From assembly GCA_002305535.1 (NCBI GenBank), contig DBRE01000033.1, positions 5,233 to 18,637 on the forward strand: a DNA stretch of 13,405 nt, in the 5' to 3' direction. This document shows, one piece after another, positions 1-7,196 of the stretch. Each line of letters starts with the position of its first letter. Within the stretch, counting starts at the first letter, position 1. The translations under genes and the position numbers were made by a program. Source of the DNA: Syntrophomonas sp. UBA1376. Its GTDB lineage: Bacteria > Bacillota > Syntrophomonadia > Syntrophomonadales > Syntrophomonadaceae. Below the pieces are notes generated by a model, which was not told where the DNA came from, ran no database searches, and worked only from the letters and a program-made list of their open reading frames with translations.

Positions 1-321
1 TATATTAAAGGAGTTGCTGAGGCCGCTCTTGAGGGTAGTTTGGATTTGGATCGACTAAATAGCTTGCCTGATGGGGAAATAATTAAACGATTGTCCTCAC
101 TGCATGGGGTAGGGGTTTGGACCGCGGAGATGATGTTGATATTCTCCATGCAGCGCCCGGATGTGGTCAGCTGGGGTGATCATGCTATCCGCAAGGGGAT
201 GATGAATCTGTATGGATTGACCGAATTAACCAGGGAGCAATTCGATAAACATAGGAAAAGATATTCTCCCTATGGTACAGTGGCATCGCTATACCTATGG
301 GAAATAGCGGGCGGCCGCTGA
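1..321 (+). CDS. DNA-3-methyladenine glycosylase, AlkA-like (HhH-GPD), C-terminal part only
   Basis: This is a base-excision repair enzyme that removes alkylated bases from DNA. Its 5' end lies outside the window; the frame is open from base 1 and 106 codons are visible up to the TGA. The helix-hairpin-helix is seen at visible residues 31-45 (LSSLHGVGVWTAEMM). It is followed by the Asp of the GPD signature in WGDHAIRKGM (visible residue 60), the expected catalytic aspartate that activates the base-flipped nucleotide. The start YIKGVAEA and the end SLYLWEIAGGR also fit the AlkA C-terminal helical domain. A TTG at 40 is internal and is not a start, because the homologous sequence continues upstream of it. 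The next gene follows after 144 bp, so this one is probably transcribed separately. The family call is confident. The choice between AlkA and another HhH-GPD glycosylase rests on this fragment alone. Confidence 0.85.
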   Translation, partial: YIKGVAEAALEGSLDLDRLNSLPDGEIIKRLSSLHGVGVWTAEMMLIFSMQRPDVVSWGDHAIRKGMMNLYGLTELTREQFDKHRKRYSPYGTVASLYLWEIAGGR

Positions 322-465
322 CAAGGTAGGCGAGGGCAAGTTATACCCGCCAAGGTTGGATGCGCCCTGTCTTTCATTTATGATAAAATCATATTGAAAT
401 CTTTATAGTTTGGAAATGCTGGATACCAACAGAATAGGCAGTCAATTTTTGTAGGAGGATGTTAA

Positions 466-1572
466 ATGAATAAAGTTGAAAAGGCTCTCATGCATGCACT
501 ATTTGTGCACCTGCACCATAATACTGATAAGGCTATTGATTTTGGCCTTTTTAAGCAGCTCAATGAAAAAGTTAACCAAACCTGGCCCTCAGCTTTGTTA
601 GTGGGGCCTGATGCCAATGATGATGCCGCAGTATTCAAACTGCCCGATAGAGAAGGTCTGGTTGTGGCCAAGATGGAAAGTCATTGCTCACCATGTGTTA
701 CCAGTCCTTATGACAGTGCGGCTACGGGAGCTGGCGGCGCCATGCGCGATGTAGTAGCTATGGGGGCGCGGCCGGTTTTTCTGTTGGATTTCATCGGGAC
801 ACGCCCTTTGGAAGAAGAGGTTATCGTCGGTCCCTGTGGCTTTGACGGGGAATGCACCTGTGGACAGTGTCAGGTTATGACCAGTAAAGACCGGATCAAC
901 CTGATGTTAAAAGGCATTGCAGATATGTGTTCAAGCATGGATGTGTTTGTGGTGGGAGGAGGTTTCTCCACCTCATTTAGTGATATAGTACCAGCGGTAG
1001 TAGTGGCAGTTATCGGTCATCAGGTCACAGAAAAGCCTTTGACCAAATCTGCCAAGTCAGCTGGGGATAAAATCATCATAATCGGTGAAACCGGTACTGA
1101 TGGTAATGATACTCTGTTCCGGGCAGGGTTAGTCGATACTTTGAAACCCGCCGTAGCTTTATTTAATGAAGAACGGCAGACCATGGAGACTACGTTAGCG
1201 GCTTTTAAGACTGGCAAAATCAAGGCCTGTTCTGATTTGGGGGCTGCCGGTATTGGAGCCGCCGTGTGCGAGTCTGCTCGCTTTGGCGGTCTGGGCGCGC
1301 GAGTTGACCTGGGGGCGGTGCCGGTGAAGGCCCAAGATATCACTCCTGAAGAAATTATGATCTGCGAAACCCAGGCACGTATGCTGCTGCAGGTGGAACC
1401 GGATCATGTGGACGAAGTCCTGGCCGCTATCCGTAGCTATAATGGAGCCGCTGCGGCGGTAATAGGTGAAATCACCGATGAAGATCATATCGTCTTCACA
1501 TTTAAGGGGGAACAGGTGGCAGTGATCCCCAATCATCCTTCTCCAGAGCAGTTAAAGGAATTGAGCAACTAA
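466..1572 (+). CDS. Stand-alone PurL/AIR-synthase-fold protein with cysteine cluster, function unknown
   Basis: The protein has 368 residues and a strong ribosome binding site (AGGAGG at 452-457, 8 bases before ATG). It resembles one half of PurL (FGAM synthase). ESHCSPCVTSPYDSAATGAGG (71-91) aligns with PurL ESHNHP...AATGVGG. RDVVAMGARP (94-103), GETGTDGNDTLFRAGL (207-222), DLGAAGIGAAVCESA (257-271) and ICETQARMLL (299-308) match the later ATP/FGAR-binding segments. Key differences from true PurL are that the HNH-type residues read H-C-S (73-75) and that the usual GGNVSFYNE-like loop reads VGGGFSTSFSD (163-173). Extra residues at about 118-138 carry Cys124, 130, 132 and 135, and Cys74/Cys77 form a CxxC. 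The AIR-synthase/SelD/ThiL/HypE fold binds ATP, so an ATP-dependent activation step is plausible. The cysteines suggest a metal or Fe-S site, which is inference. There are no purine genes around it. Purine synthesis by this copy looks unlikely. Confidence 0.8.
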   Translation: MNKVEKALMHALFVHLHHNTDKAIDFGLFKQLNEKVNQTWPSALLVGPDANDDAAVFKLPDREGLVVAKMESHCSPCVTSPYDSAATGAGGAMRDVVAMGARPVFLLDFIGTRPLEEEVIVGPCGFDGECTCGQCQVMTSKDRINLMLKGIADMCSSMDVFVVGGGFSTSFSDIVPAVVVAVIGHQVTEKPLTKSAKSAGDKIIIIGETGTDGNDTLFRAGLVDTLKPAVALFNEERQTMETTLAAFKTGKIKACSDLGAAGIGAAVCESARFGGLGARVDLGAVPVKAQDITPEEIMICETQARMLLQVEPDHVDEVLAAIRSYNGAAAAVIGEITDEDHIVFTFKGEQVAVIPNHPSPEQLKELSN

Positions 1573-1586
1573 AAAGTAGCATATCT

Positions 1587-1623
1587 GGGGGCTCTCCGCT
1601 AGTGAGTGCCCCTATTTTATTTT
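1587..1623 (+). terminator. Rho-independent terminator after the PurL-like gene
   Basis: The stem GGGGC-T-CTC (1588-1596) pairs with GAG-T-GCCCC (1604-1612), with one internal T/T mismatch and a 7-base loop. It is followed by a T-rich tail (TATTTTATTTT, 1613-1623). It sits 15 bases past the stop codon. Confidence 0.75.
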
Positions 1624-1895
1624 GCCCTTGTAGACATAATAGAGCCCACCTTCGCTTATTCAAGCCCATTTACTATAGCTGAACACCTGCGTTGCCAACT
1701 TGATTTTGGCAAGCAATCCTGTCGCCGATAGAAGGAAACCTTCTGAGCAATAGCCAATTAGTGTCGAAATATCTATAATAATGTTAAAGGTTACTAACTT
1801 CAGCTATTATTGGTACAATTCCCACTGAAAAGTAATATAGCTTGACCTATATTCAATCTCGGAAAATTGGCCTTGAGGAATAAGGAGTTATCTTA
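1624..1895 (+). other. Leader/intergenic region before the diguanylate cyclase gene
   Basis: This gene-free stretch (323 bp counting from 1573) holds the terminator above and two small perfect hairpins. TTGCCAA/TTGGCAA has a 7-base loop (1692-1712), and GAAGG-AAA-CCTTC lies at 1731-1743. A TATAAT (1774-1779) and a TACAAT (1814-1819) are possible -10 boxes, but neither has a good -35 box at the right distance. The ribosome binding site AAGGAG (1882-1887) serves the ATG at 1896. I looked for a c-di-GMP riboswitch core and do not see one. Confidence 0.35.
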
Positions 1896-3821
1896 ATGCG
1901 TTTTCGTAAATGGCATATCCTGATCATAACGGCGCTCTTACTGATATTGCCATTGGCCGGAGGATGCTTGCCAGTAGTATCTGAACCAAGCCATCAGGCT
2001 GTAGAAGGGGTTCTGGATTTGACTGAATGGCAGCCGGAAGCCGGGATTGTTAAGTTAGATGGGCAGTGGAGATTCTATTGGGATGAACTGCTGGAGCCAG
2101 AAGAATTCAGTGATGACCTGAAGTGGAGCTACATAGACTTCCCGGGTGCATGGAACGGTTATCACATAGACGGCATCGAATTATCGGGCGAAGGATATGC
2201 CACTTATCGATTAATGTTTGAAACCAGTGCTGATGTTAGATTGGCCGTTAAAATGCCAAGAGTATTTACCGCTTACCAGCTTTGGGTCAATGAAAAACCG
2301 GTGGCTTCGGCTGGAACGGTCGGAACCGATCGGGCCACCATGACTCCTCAGTATCTCCCCCAGGTGGCAATTTTTGATGCTAAAGCAGGCGAGAATGAAA
2401 TAGTGATCCAGGTGTCAAACTTCTATCACCGCAGTGGGGGTATTCTGGAGAGTATTATTATTGGCAGTGAAAAACACATCCTGGATCTAAGATCTAAAAA
2501 CATTGCTTATGAGCTCTTCTTATTCGGCGGTTTGTTGATTATTGGTTTATATCACCTGGCCTTGTTTAGCTTCCGCAAAAGGGATTACTCAGCTCTCTAT
2601 TTTGGACTGTTCTGTTTGTTGATAGCCAGCAGAACAATATTGGTAGGCGAAAGATTCTTTATTCACTTATATCCAGGTTTTAACTGGGAAGTAGCTCACA
2701 AAGTCCAAACCCTGGCTTTTTACCTGGGGGTTCCCGTGATAGTCATGTTCTTTAAGTCCGTATTCCCTCAGGACATATCTTCTAGGATTTTAAGAATAAT
2801 TCAAGTGGTGGGATTTAGTTTTGCCGGTCTGGTTCTCTTAACACCAGCCCGGATTTTTTCAGTGGTAAATCCAGCTTATCAACTATTCGCCTTGCTAGTC
2901 ATTATATACCTGGTCTATGCCATGACGGGTGTCTTGCGCCGCAAGGAACCGGGGGCCACTCTGGTTGTTGTGGGAGCCTTGGTTCTGTTTGCGGCATCGA
3001 TAAATGACATCGTCTTCTTGAGCGTGTGGATGAGTGATCATGGCTCTCTCTGGTTAAGATCTATCATCAGAAGCGACAGCCTCTCTTCTTTTGGCCAATT
3101 GGTTTTTGTATTTACCCAATCCCTGGTGCTGGCGCAGAAGTCGGCATTCGCCTTTGATCAACAAGAAGAGATGACCCGTAAATTGACGGAGATCAATATT
3201 GATCTTGATAAGATAGTGAGCAAACGCACTGTTGCTCTGGAAAAATCAAAACAGGAAGTAGAAAGGCAAAAGGCTAAGCTGGAAAAGGTCAATCAAGTAT
3301 TAAAGATCCTCACATTAAAAGATCCTTTAACTGATTTGTGGAACAGACGCCACTTCGATCAGACCTTGGAGATGGAATGGAAGCGCTGTTTGCGTAACCA
3401 GAGGCCCCTTGCTGTGCTGTTGATAGATGTGGATTTTTTCAAAGGATATAACGATGCTTATGGGCATCAGGCTGGTGATCAGTGTTTGATCAAGGTTGCC
3501 CATGCCATAGATGGAATGTTTAATCGAGCCAGTGATCTGGTGGCTCGCTATGGAGGGGACGAATTTGTAGTAATCATACCAGAAGCAGGAGAAGAAGAAG
3601 CAGTCAAGATGGCTTTGTCCCTTTGCCAAGCTATTGAAGGCCTGAAAATCCCTAGTGATGATCTCACGGGAGAATATGCCTATGTTACTGTCAGCATAGG
3701 TGTGAGCAGCCGGATTCCAGATCGCGGTTCTTCACCTATGGATTTATTCCAGCTAGCCGACAGAGCCTTGTATCAAGCCAAGCACGCCGGCCGCAACCAA
3801 GTCAAATTCTTAGCCGAATAA
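1896..3821 (+). CDS. Membrane diguanylate cyclase: 7TMR-DISM sensor, coiled coil, GGDEF
   Basis: The protein (641 residues) should make cyclic di-GMP from two GTP in response to an extracellular ligand. An N-terminal hydrophobic segment (7-24) ends in LAGGC, so it is either a signal anchor or a weak lipobox. Residues 40-195 form an extracellular domain of the beta-sandwich type found in 7TMR-DISM receptors (LDGQWRFYWDELLEP; YATYRLMFE; YQLWVNEKPVASAGTVG). Residues 205-420 hold about seven hydrophobic helices. A charged coiled-coil linker (about 425-475) leads to the GGDEF domain, which has LTDLWNRRHFD, the magnesium-binding LLIDVDFFKGYND and the active-site RYGGDEF (553-557). RASD (544-547) lies five residues before GGDEF, the proper spacing of the RxxD inhibitory site, so product feedback is expected. 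ALYQAKHAGRN closes the domain. There is no EAL or HD-GYP domain. The gene appears monocistronic. Domain calls are confident; the ligand is unknown. Confidence 0.92.
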   Translation: MRFRKWHILIITALLLILPLAGGCLPVVSEPSHQAVEGVLDLTEWQPEAGIVKLDGQWRFYWDELLEPEEFSDDLKWSYIDFPGAWNGYHIDGIELSGEGYATYRLMFETSADVRLAVKMPRVFTAYQLWVNEKPVASAGTVGTDRATMTPQYLPQVAIFDAKAGENEIVIQVSNFYHRSGGILESIIIGSEKHILDLRSKNIAYELFLFGGLLIIGLYHLALFSFRKRDYSALYFGLFCLLIASRTILVGERFFIHLYPGFNWEVAHKVQTLAFYLGVPVIVMFFKSVFPQDISSRILRIIQVVGFSFAGLVLLTPARIFSVVNPAYQLFALLVIIYLVYAMTGVLRRKEPGATLVVVGALVLFAASINDIVFLSVWMSDHGSLWLRSIIRSDSLSSFGQLVFVFTQSLVLAQKSAFAFDQQEEMTRKLTEINIDLDKIVSKRTVALEKSKQEVERQKAKLEKVNQVLKILTLKDPLTDLWNRRHFDQTLEMEWKRCLRNQRPLAVLLIDVDFFKGYNDAYGHQAGDQCLIKVAHAIDGMFNRASDLVARYGGDEFVVIIPEAGEEEAVKMALSLCQAIEGLKIPSDDLTGEYAYVTVSIGVSSRIPDRGSSPMDLFQLADRALYQAKHAGRNQVKFLAE

Positions 3822-3862
3822 ATGATCCCTGTTTGGCCAGCAAATGCCTGGCGACCCTGGCA

Positions 3863-3933
3863 TTGTCACTCTGAGCGATAGCGAAGAGCCGGGCAAATGC
3901 CGTAGATCCTTTGCTAAGGCTTAGGATGACATT
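3863..3933. repeat. Imperfect palindromic repeat (REP-like), fuller copy
   Basis: TTGTCACTCTGAGC at 3863-3876 is roughly the reverse complement of GCTTAGGATGACAT at 3919-3932, so the unit folds into a long imperfect hairpin. It contains GCGAAGAG and AGATCCTT. The pattern TGTCA..CTGAGCG..GCGAAGA....GATCCTT...AGGATGACA is like a dispersed intergenic repeat I know from many bacterial genomes. A related half copy lies at 7946-7977. The unit lies between two tandem plus-strand genes and may act as a transcript-end structure. Confidence 0.5.
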
Positions 3934-4020
3934 CTACGCAGTAATCATGCAAAACTCTCATTCTAAAAACATAGTGCCATCTTATGCTAAAATTAGTTAG
4001 ATTTACGTACAAATGGAATG

Positions 4021-4049
4021 TCAACAGGTACGGTAGTGATTTGTATAAA
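4021..4049 (+). promoter_or_regulatory. Possible promoter of the 5'-nucleotidase/yjbQ pair
   Basis: TCAACA (4021-4026; 4 of 6 matches to TTGACA) lies exactly 17 bases before TATAAA (4044-4049; 5 of 6 matches to TATAAT). This would put transcription start near 4056 and give a leader of about 28 bases. It is a pattern match only. Confidence 0.3.
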
Positions 4050-4083
4050 AAGGTTACTGATTATCGAGGTGGAGGGTTAGAAC

Positions 4084-6042
4084 ATGAAAAAACTGGCCGG
4101 AGTCTTGGTTTTGCTGCTGACAGCCGCGCTTCTGTTTACCGGAGCACCTTATGGGATTGCCGATACTGATAGTGAAGCTCTTACCATTCTATTTACCCAT
4201 GATCTGCATGATAACCTGCTGCCCTATACCGTGGAGGAGAATGGCCTGGCTGTTGAGCAGGGAGGTTATGCTCGCCTGCTTACTGTTATCAACCAGGAAC
4301 GGGCTAAAGATCCAGACCTGCTCTTGGTGGATGCTGGTGATTTTTCTATGGGGACACTTTTCCAGACTATCTTCAGTGAGGACTCACCTGGTTTAAGGAT
4401 GCTGGGGCAGATGGGCTATGATGCCACTACCTTCGGCAATCATGAATTTGACTTTCGCCCCGATGGTCTGGCCGGCAGTCTGATGGCTGCCAGAAAGAGC
4501 GGAGATCAACTACCGCAGATATTAGCTGCCAATCTCCAGTATCCGGTAGATGCTGAAGGCCGGATAATCGGTGAAGATGTGCAGCAGTTACAGCACGCCA
4601 TGGATGAATATGGAGTCAAAGATTACACCATTTTGCACCGTAAGGGATACAAAATTGGTGTTTTTGGCATTATCGGCAAGAATGCTATTTCCAACGCTCC
4701 CATGGCCGGAGTGGAATTTGCTGACCCAGTGGAAACAGCAGGCCAAATTGTGAATAAACTGGAACAGCAGGAAAAAGTGGATATGATCGTCTGCCTGTCC
4801 CATTCCGGCACCGACCAAGATTTAGATAAGTCGGAAGATGTGATTCTGGCCAAAAAGGTACCGGAAATCGATGTCATCATCAGCGGACACTCTCATACCA
4901 CCCTGCATGAAGCCATAGTGGTGGGGGATACTTATATCTGCTCAGCGGGCCATTATGGCAAGAATTTGGGTAAGATCACTTTAGCACATGAATCCCCGGG
5001 CATCTGGTCCCAGCTGAATTACCAACTGCTGCCGATCAGCAAGGATATTGTCCCGGATGAGTTTCTGGGACAACGTCTCGAAGAGTTTAAGGCCCTGGTG
5101 CAAGACAGATACCTAAAACGATTGAACATGGATTTTGATGATATTCTGGCTTATACCCCCTTCAGCTTTACTCCGGTATCAGACCTGGAGGACATACATG
5201 ATGAACAGCCTCTGGCTAATTTAATTGCTGATGCCTATATCTACGCAGTTGAACAGGCGGAAGGTGACGATTACCAACCCATTGATGTAGCTGTGGTACC
5301 GGCTGGTACGATCCGGGCTTCTTTCGTGAAAGGCCACATCACCGTAGCGGATGCCTTTAATGTGAGTTCATTGGGGATCGGCCCGGACAAGAGATCTGGC
5401 TACCCGCTACTGTCTGTGTATTTGACCGGTAAAGAGCTGAAAACTGCCTGTGAGGTAGATGCCTCGGTAGCACCCCTTATGAAACCGGCCCAGCTATATA
5501 TGTCTGGGCTCACTTATACCTTTAATCCCCACCGCATGATTTTCAACAAAGTGACCGAGGCGGCTTTGCTCAAACCAGATGGCTCCCGGAAAGAAATCCA
5601 GGATGATAAACTATATCGGGTAGCGGCCGGGCTGTACTCCGCCCAAATGCTTTCCATAGTAGGTGACAAATCCTTCGGGCTGCTGTCTCTGGTGCCCAAA
5701 ACCAAAGAGGGGCTTCCAATCACCGATTTTGAAGCCCATATCATAAGGGATGCAGATAATAATGAAATTAAGGAATGGGCCGCCCTGGCTGGGTATCTGC
5801 AGTCTTTCGAAGCTGTGGATGGGGTGCCCCAGATACCTGAATACTATAGCCAGAAACAGGGGCGCAAGATAGTTGACAATGATCCATCACTAGGGGCCAT
5901 ACTGGCCGATCCTAACGGAATAGCCCTGGCAGTTTACGGCCTTTTAATTGTGATATTACTGCTGGTAGCACTGGCAGTGCGGGCCCTTGTCAAACGCAGA
6001 CAAAAAGCCGCTAAACCCGGGCTGCCAGGAGGACGAGGTTAA
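4084..6042 (+). CDS. 5'-nucleotidase/UDP-sugar hydrolase family protein, exported and membrane-anchored
   Basis: The protein has 652 residues. A signal peptide (about 1-26) and a C-terminal transmembrane helix (about 613-636) followed by KRRQKAAK put the catalytic part outside the membrane. The metallophosphatase motifs are complete: THDLHDN (Asp40, His42), DAGD (Asp86), FGNHEFDF (Asn119, His120), CLSHSG (His240) and SGHSHTTL (His269, His271). These are the two-metal ligands of the 5'-nucleotidase/CpdB group. The C-terminal substrate-binding domain is recognisable (QPLANLIADAY; GHITVADAFNVSSLG; LTGKELKTACEVD). Its usual N-x-GG-IR nucleotide-binding segment reads VPAGTIR, so the substrate may differ from AMP or UDP-sugars. 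The ribosome binding site GGTGGAGGG ends 5 bases before ATG. The YjbQ gene begins 40 bases downstream and is probably cotranscribed. The role is likely nucleotide or phosphoester scavenging at the cell surface; the exact substrate cannot be read. Confidence 0.9.
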   Translation: MKKLAGVLVLLLTAALLFTGAPYGIADTDSEALTILFTHDLHDNLLPYTVEENGLAVEQGGYARLLTVINQERAKDPDLLLVDAGDFSMGTLFQTIFSEDSPGLRMLGQMGYDATTFGNHEFDFRPDGLAGSLMAARKSGDQLPQILAANLQYPVDAEGRIIGEDVQQLQHAMDEYGVKDYTILHRKGYKIGVFGIIGKNAISNAPMAGVEFADPVETAGQIVNKLEQQEKVDMIVCLSHSGTDQDLDKSEDVILAKKVPEIDVIISGHSHTTLHEAIVVGDTYICSAGHYGKNLGKITLAHESPGIWSQLNYQLLPISKDIVPDEFLGQRLEEFKALVQDRYLKRLNMDFDDILAYTPFSFTPVSDLEDIHDEQPLANLIADAYIYAVEQAEGDDYQPIDVAVVPAGTIRASFVKGHITVADAFNVSSLGIGPDKRSGYPLLSVYLTGKELKTACEVDASVAPLMKPAQLYMSGLTYTFNPHRMIFNKVTEAALLKPDGSRKEIQDDKLYRVAAGLYSAQMLSIVGDKSFGLLSLVPKTKEGLPITDFEAHIIRDADNNEIKEWAALAGYLQSFEAVDGVPQIPEYYSQKQGRKIVDNDPSLGAILADPNGIALAVYGLLIVILLLVALAVRALVKRRQKAAKPGLPGGRG

Positions 6043-6082
6043 TAACAACTCCCGTGGCAACCGGACAATTGGAGGTGGCGTG

Positions 6083-6484
6083 TTGCTACATAAGGTTAAG
6101 CTGACAACAGGAAAACATGATCAGATGTTGGATATCACAGCTCAGGTGCAAAATATTATTACCCAGGAGCAAGTCCAGGAGGGTATAGCTCTGGTTTACT
6201 GCCCGCATACCACCGCAGCTATCACTATCAATGAAAACGCTGATCCCGATGTGGTACATGATATTATGCTGCGCCTGGAAGAGATGTATCCCTGGAATCA
6301 TCCCCGGGATCGTCATGGTGAAGGCAACTCCGCTGCTCACCTCAAAGCCAGCACCCTGGGATCTTCCGAGCTGATTCCTATCACTGCGGGGTGCCTGGTG
6401 CTGGGAACCTGGCAGGGGATTTATTTTTGCGAGTTCGATGGACCGCGTCAGCGCAACTGTTATGTGAAAGTAATTTCTGGCTGA
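6083..6484 (+). CDS. yjbQ: YjbQ/UPF0047 family protein (thiamine-phosphate-synthase-like)
   Basis: The frame is open from 5987, but upstream codons (MSNADKK...) overlap the 5'-nucleotidase end and look non-coding. GGAGG at 6071-6075 sits 7 bases before TTG 6083, which gives 133 residues (about the family length), so I place the start there; GTG 6080 is too close to the ribosome binding site. Family motifs are clear: YCPHTTAAITINENADPDV, a conserved His-rich stretch (WNHPRDRHGEGNSAAHLKAS), LGSSELIPITAGCLVLGTWQGIYFCEFDGPR and NCYVKV. E. coli YjbQ has weak thiamine phosphate synthase activity, but the physiological role of the family is unsettled. It follows the 5'-nucleotidase gene by 40 bases and probably shares its transcript. 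The hairpin at 6540-6568 lies 56 bases past the stop. Confidence 0.88.
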   Translation: MLHKVKLTTGKHDQMLDITAQVQNIITQEQVQEGIALVYCPHTTAAITINENADPDVVHDIMLRLEEMYPWNHPRDRHGEGNSAAHLKASTLGSSELIPITAGCLVLGTWQGIYFCEFDGPRQRNCYVKVISG

Positions 6485-6539
6485 CTAAAATATGTTTTCC
6501 AAGTCAAGCCAATAGACAATGGCATCTATCAACAACAAT

Positions 6540-6568
6540 GGCCCTGGGGGAAAGCATCCCTCAGGGCC
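6540..6568. terminator. Probable bidirectional terminator between convergent genes
   Basis: GGCCCTGGGG (6540-6549) pairs with CCCTCAGGGCC (6558-6568) with one bulged base and a loop of about 8 bases. It lies between the yjbQ stop (6484) and the stop of the convergent lipoprotein gene (6630). There is no clean T-run on either side; the minus-strand exit (CATTGTTGTTG) is only T-rich. The position supports a terminator more than the tail does. Confidence 0.5.
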
Positions 6569-6629
6569 AAAGACATTCCAACCTATTGAAAGCGAGTTGT
6601 CAACAACCCCGTCCCTGTGACACGCCCAA

Positions 6630-7172
6630 TTATAACCTATTCAATACCTTTGCCGCTTGCTTCTCAGCTGCTTCACGACTGACGACATCATCCCCCAAAG
6701 CTGCATCAATGGAAAAATAGACGTCACCTTTCAGAACATGCAGACCCGCGCCTGCTGCCAGGCCGCTGCCTCCCCAGAAAGCATCATCACCTAATCCGCT
6801 GACGGTCTCGGCCTGTTCCAGCAGCTTTTTACAGTCAGCGAACAGGGTAGCCGCTGAGGAACCGGATTCCCTCATAGCCTCGGGCATAGCAGCGGTTTGA
6901 TTGACCGATAGCTGCACGTATCGCAGGGAATCGGTTTCATTGACAGGTTCATAGAATAAAATTTGTTGACCAATGGGACTACTGTTGACCTTGGCTTCTT
7001 TGACAGGTTCACCCAAAATCTCTTCGGCTTCTTGTTTGGTTAGCAGCTGAGTCGGATCCACCAGAGAGGAGGAACTTGTATCAGAAGCAGTATCCTGCTC
7101 AGTCCCGCATCCGACTAAGAACAAGGCGGAGAAAAGAGCCAAGAGAGTTATCCATACCAACCGGTTTCTCAA
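6630..7172 (-). CDS. Small predicted lipoprotein, family not recognised
   Basis: The frame is open from an ATG at 7193, but GAGGAGGGG followed by 6 bases and TTG (7170-7172) marks the more likely start. This gives 180 residues beginning MRNRLVWITLLALF. The signal sequence ends in the lipobox LVGC (Cys22), so the product is probably lipid-anchored on the outer face of the membrane. After a Ser/Thr/Asp-rich linker comes LLTKQEAEEILGEPVKEAK, a motif seen at the start of many small secreted lipoproteins, then a mixed alpha/beta region with a Gly/Ala-rich stretch (GLGDDAFWGGSGLAAGAG) and REAAEKQAAKVLNRL at the end. It lies 24 bases behind the copper-amine-oxidase-N gene and is probably cotranscribed with it. 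I do not recognise a function. Confidence 0.75.
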   Translation of the reverse strand: MRNRLVWITLLALFSALFLVGCGTEQDTASDTSSSSLVDPTQLLTKQEAEEILGEPVKEAKVNSSPIGQQILFYEPVNETDSLRYVQLSVNQTAAMPEAMRESGSSAATLFADCKKLLEQAETVSGLGDDAFWGGSGLAAGAGLHVLKGDVYFSIDAALGDDVVSREAAEKQAAKVLNRL

Positions 7173-7196
7173 AGAATGTCCCCTCCTCACCATGTT

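Noticed and set aside
329..351. Hairpin GGCGaGGG/CCCGCC after the glycosylase gene
   Set aside because: The stem is short with a bulge and has no T-run, so it is too weak to call a terminator.
466..1572. Selenophosphate synthetase (SelD) as an alternative for the PurL-like gene
   Set aside because: It lacks the N-terminal glycine-rich Cys/Sec-Gly-Cys-Lys active site, and its internal motifs follow PurL.
1624..1895. c-di-GMP riboswitch before the diguanylate cyclase
   Set aside because: The two small hairpins do not match the GEMM-I or GEMM-II conserved core.
3833..3863. Overlapping small hairpins (GCCAG/CTGGC, AATGCC/GGCATT) just after the diguanylate cyclase gene
   Set aside because: Competing short stems with no T-rich tail. 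They may be part of the repeat region, but a terminator call is not supported.
3984..4169. Open frame of 61 codons upstream of and overlapping the 5'-nucleotidase start
   Set aside because: It has no ribosome binding site, runs out of frame into a clear gene, and its translation has no recognisable features.
5987..6082. N-terminal extension of the YjbQ frame, overlapping the 5'-nucleotidase gene
   Set aside because: The residues are not like the family, the ribosome binding site lies downstream at 6071, and the TTG at 6083 gives the normal family length.
6391..6720. Open frame of 109 codons across the yjbQ end and the terminator hairpin
   Set aside because: It overlaps two well-supported genes and a terminator and has no ribosome binding site.
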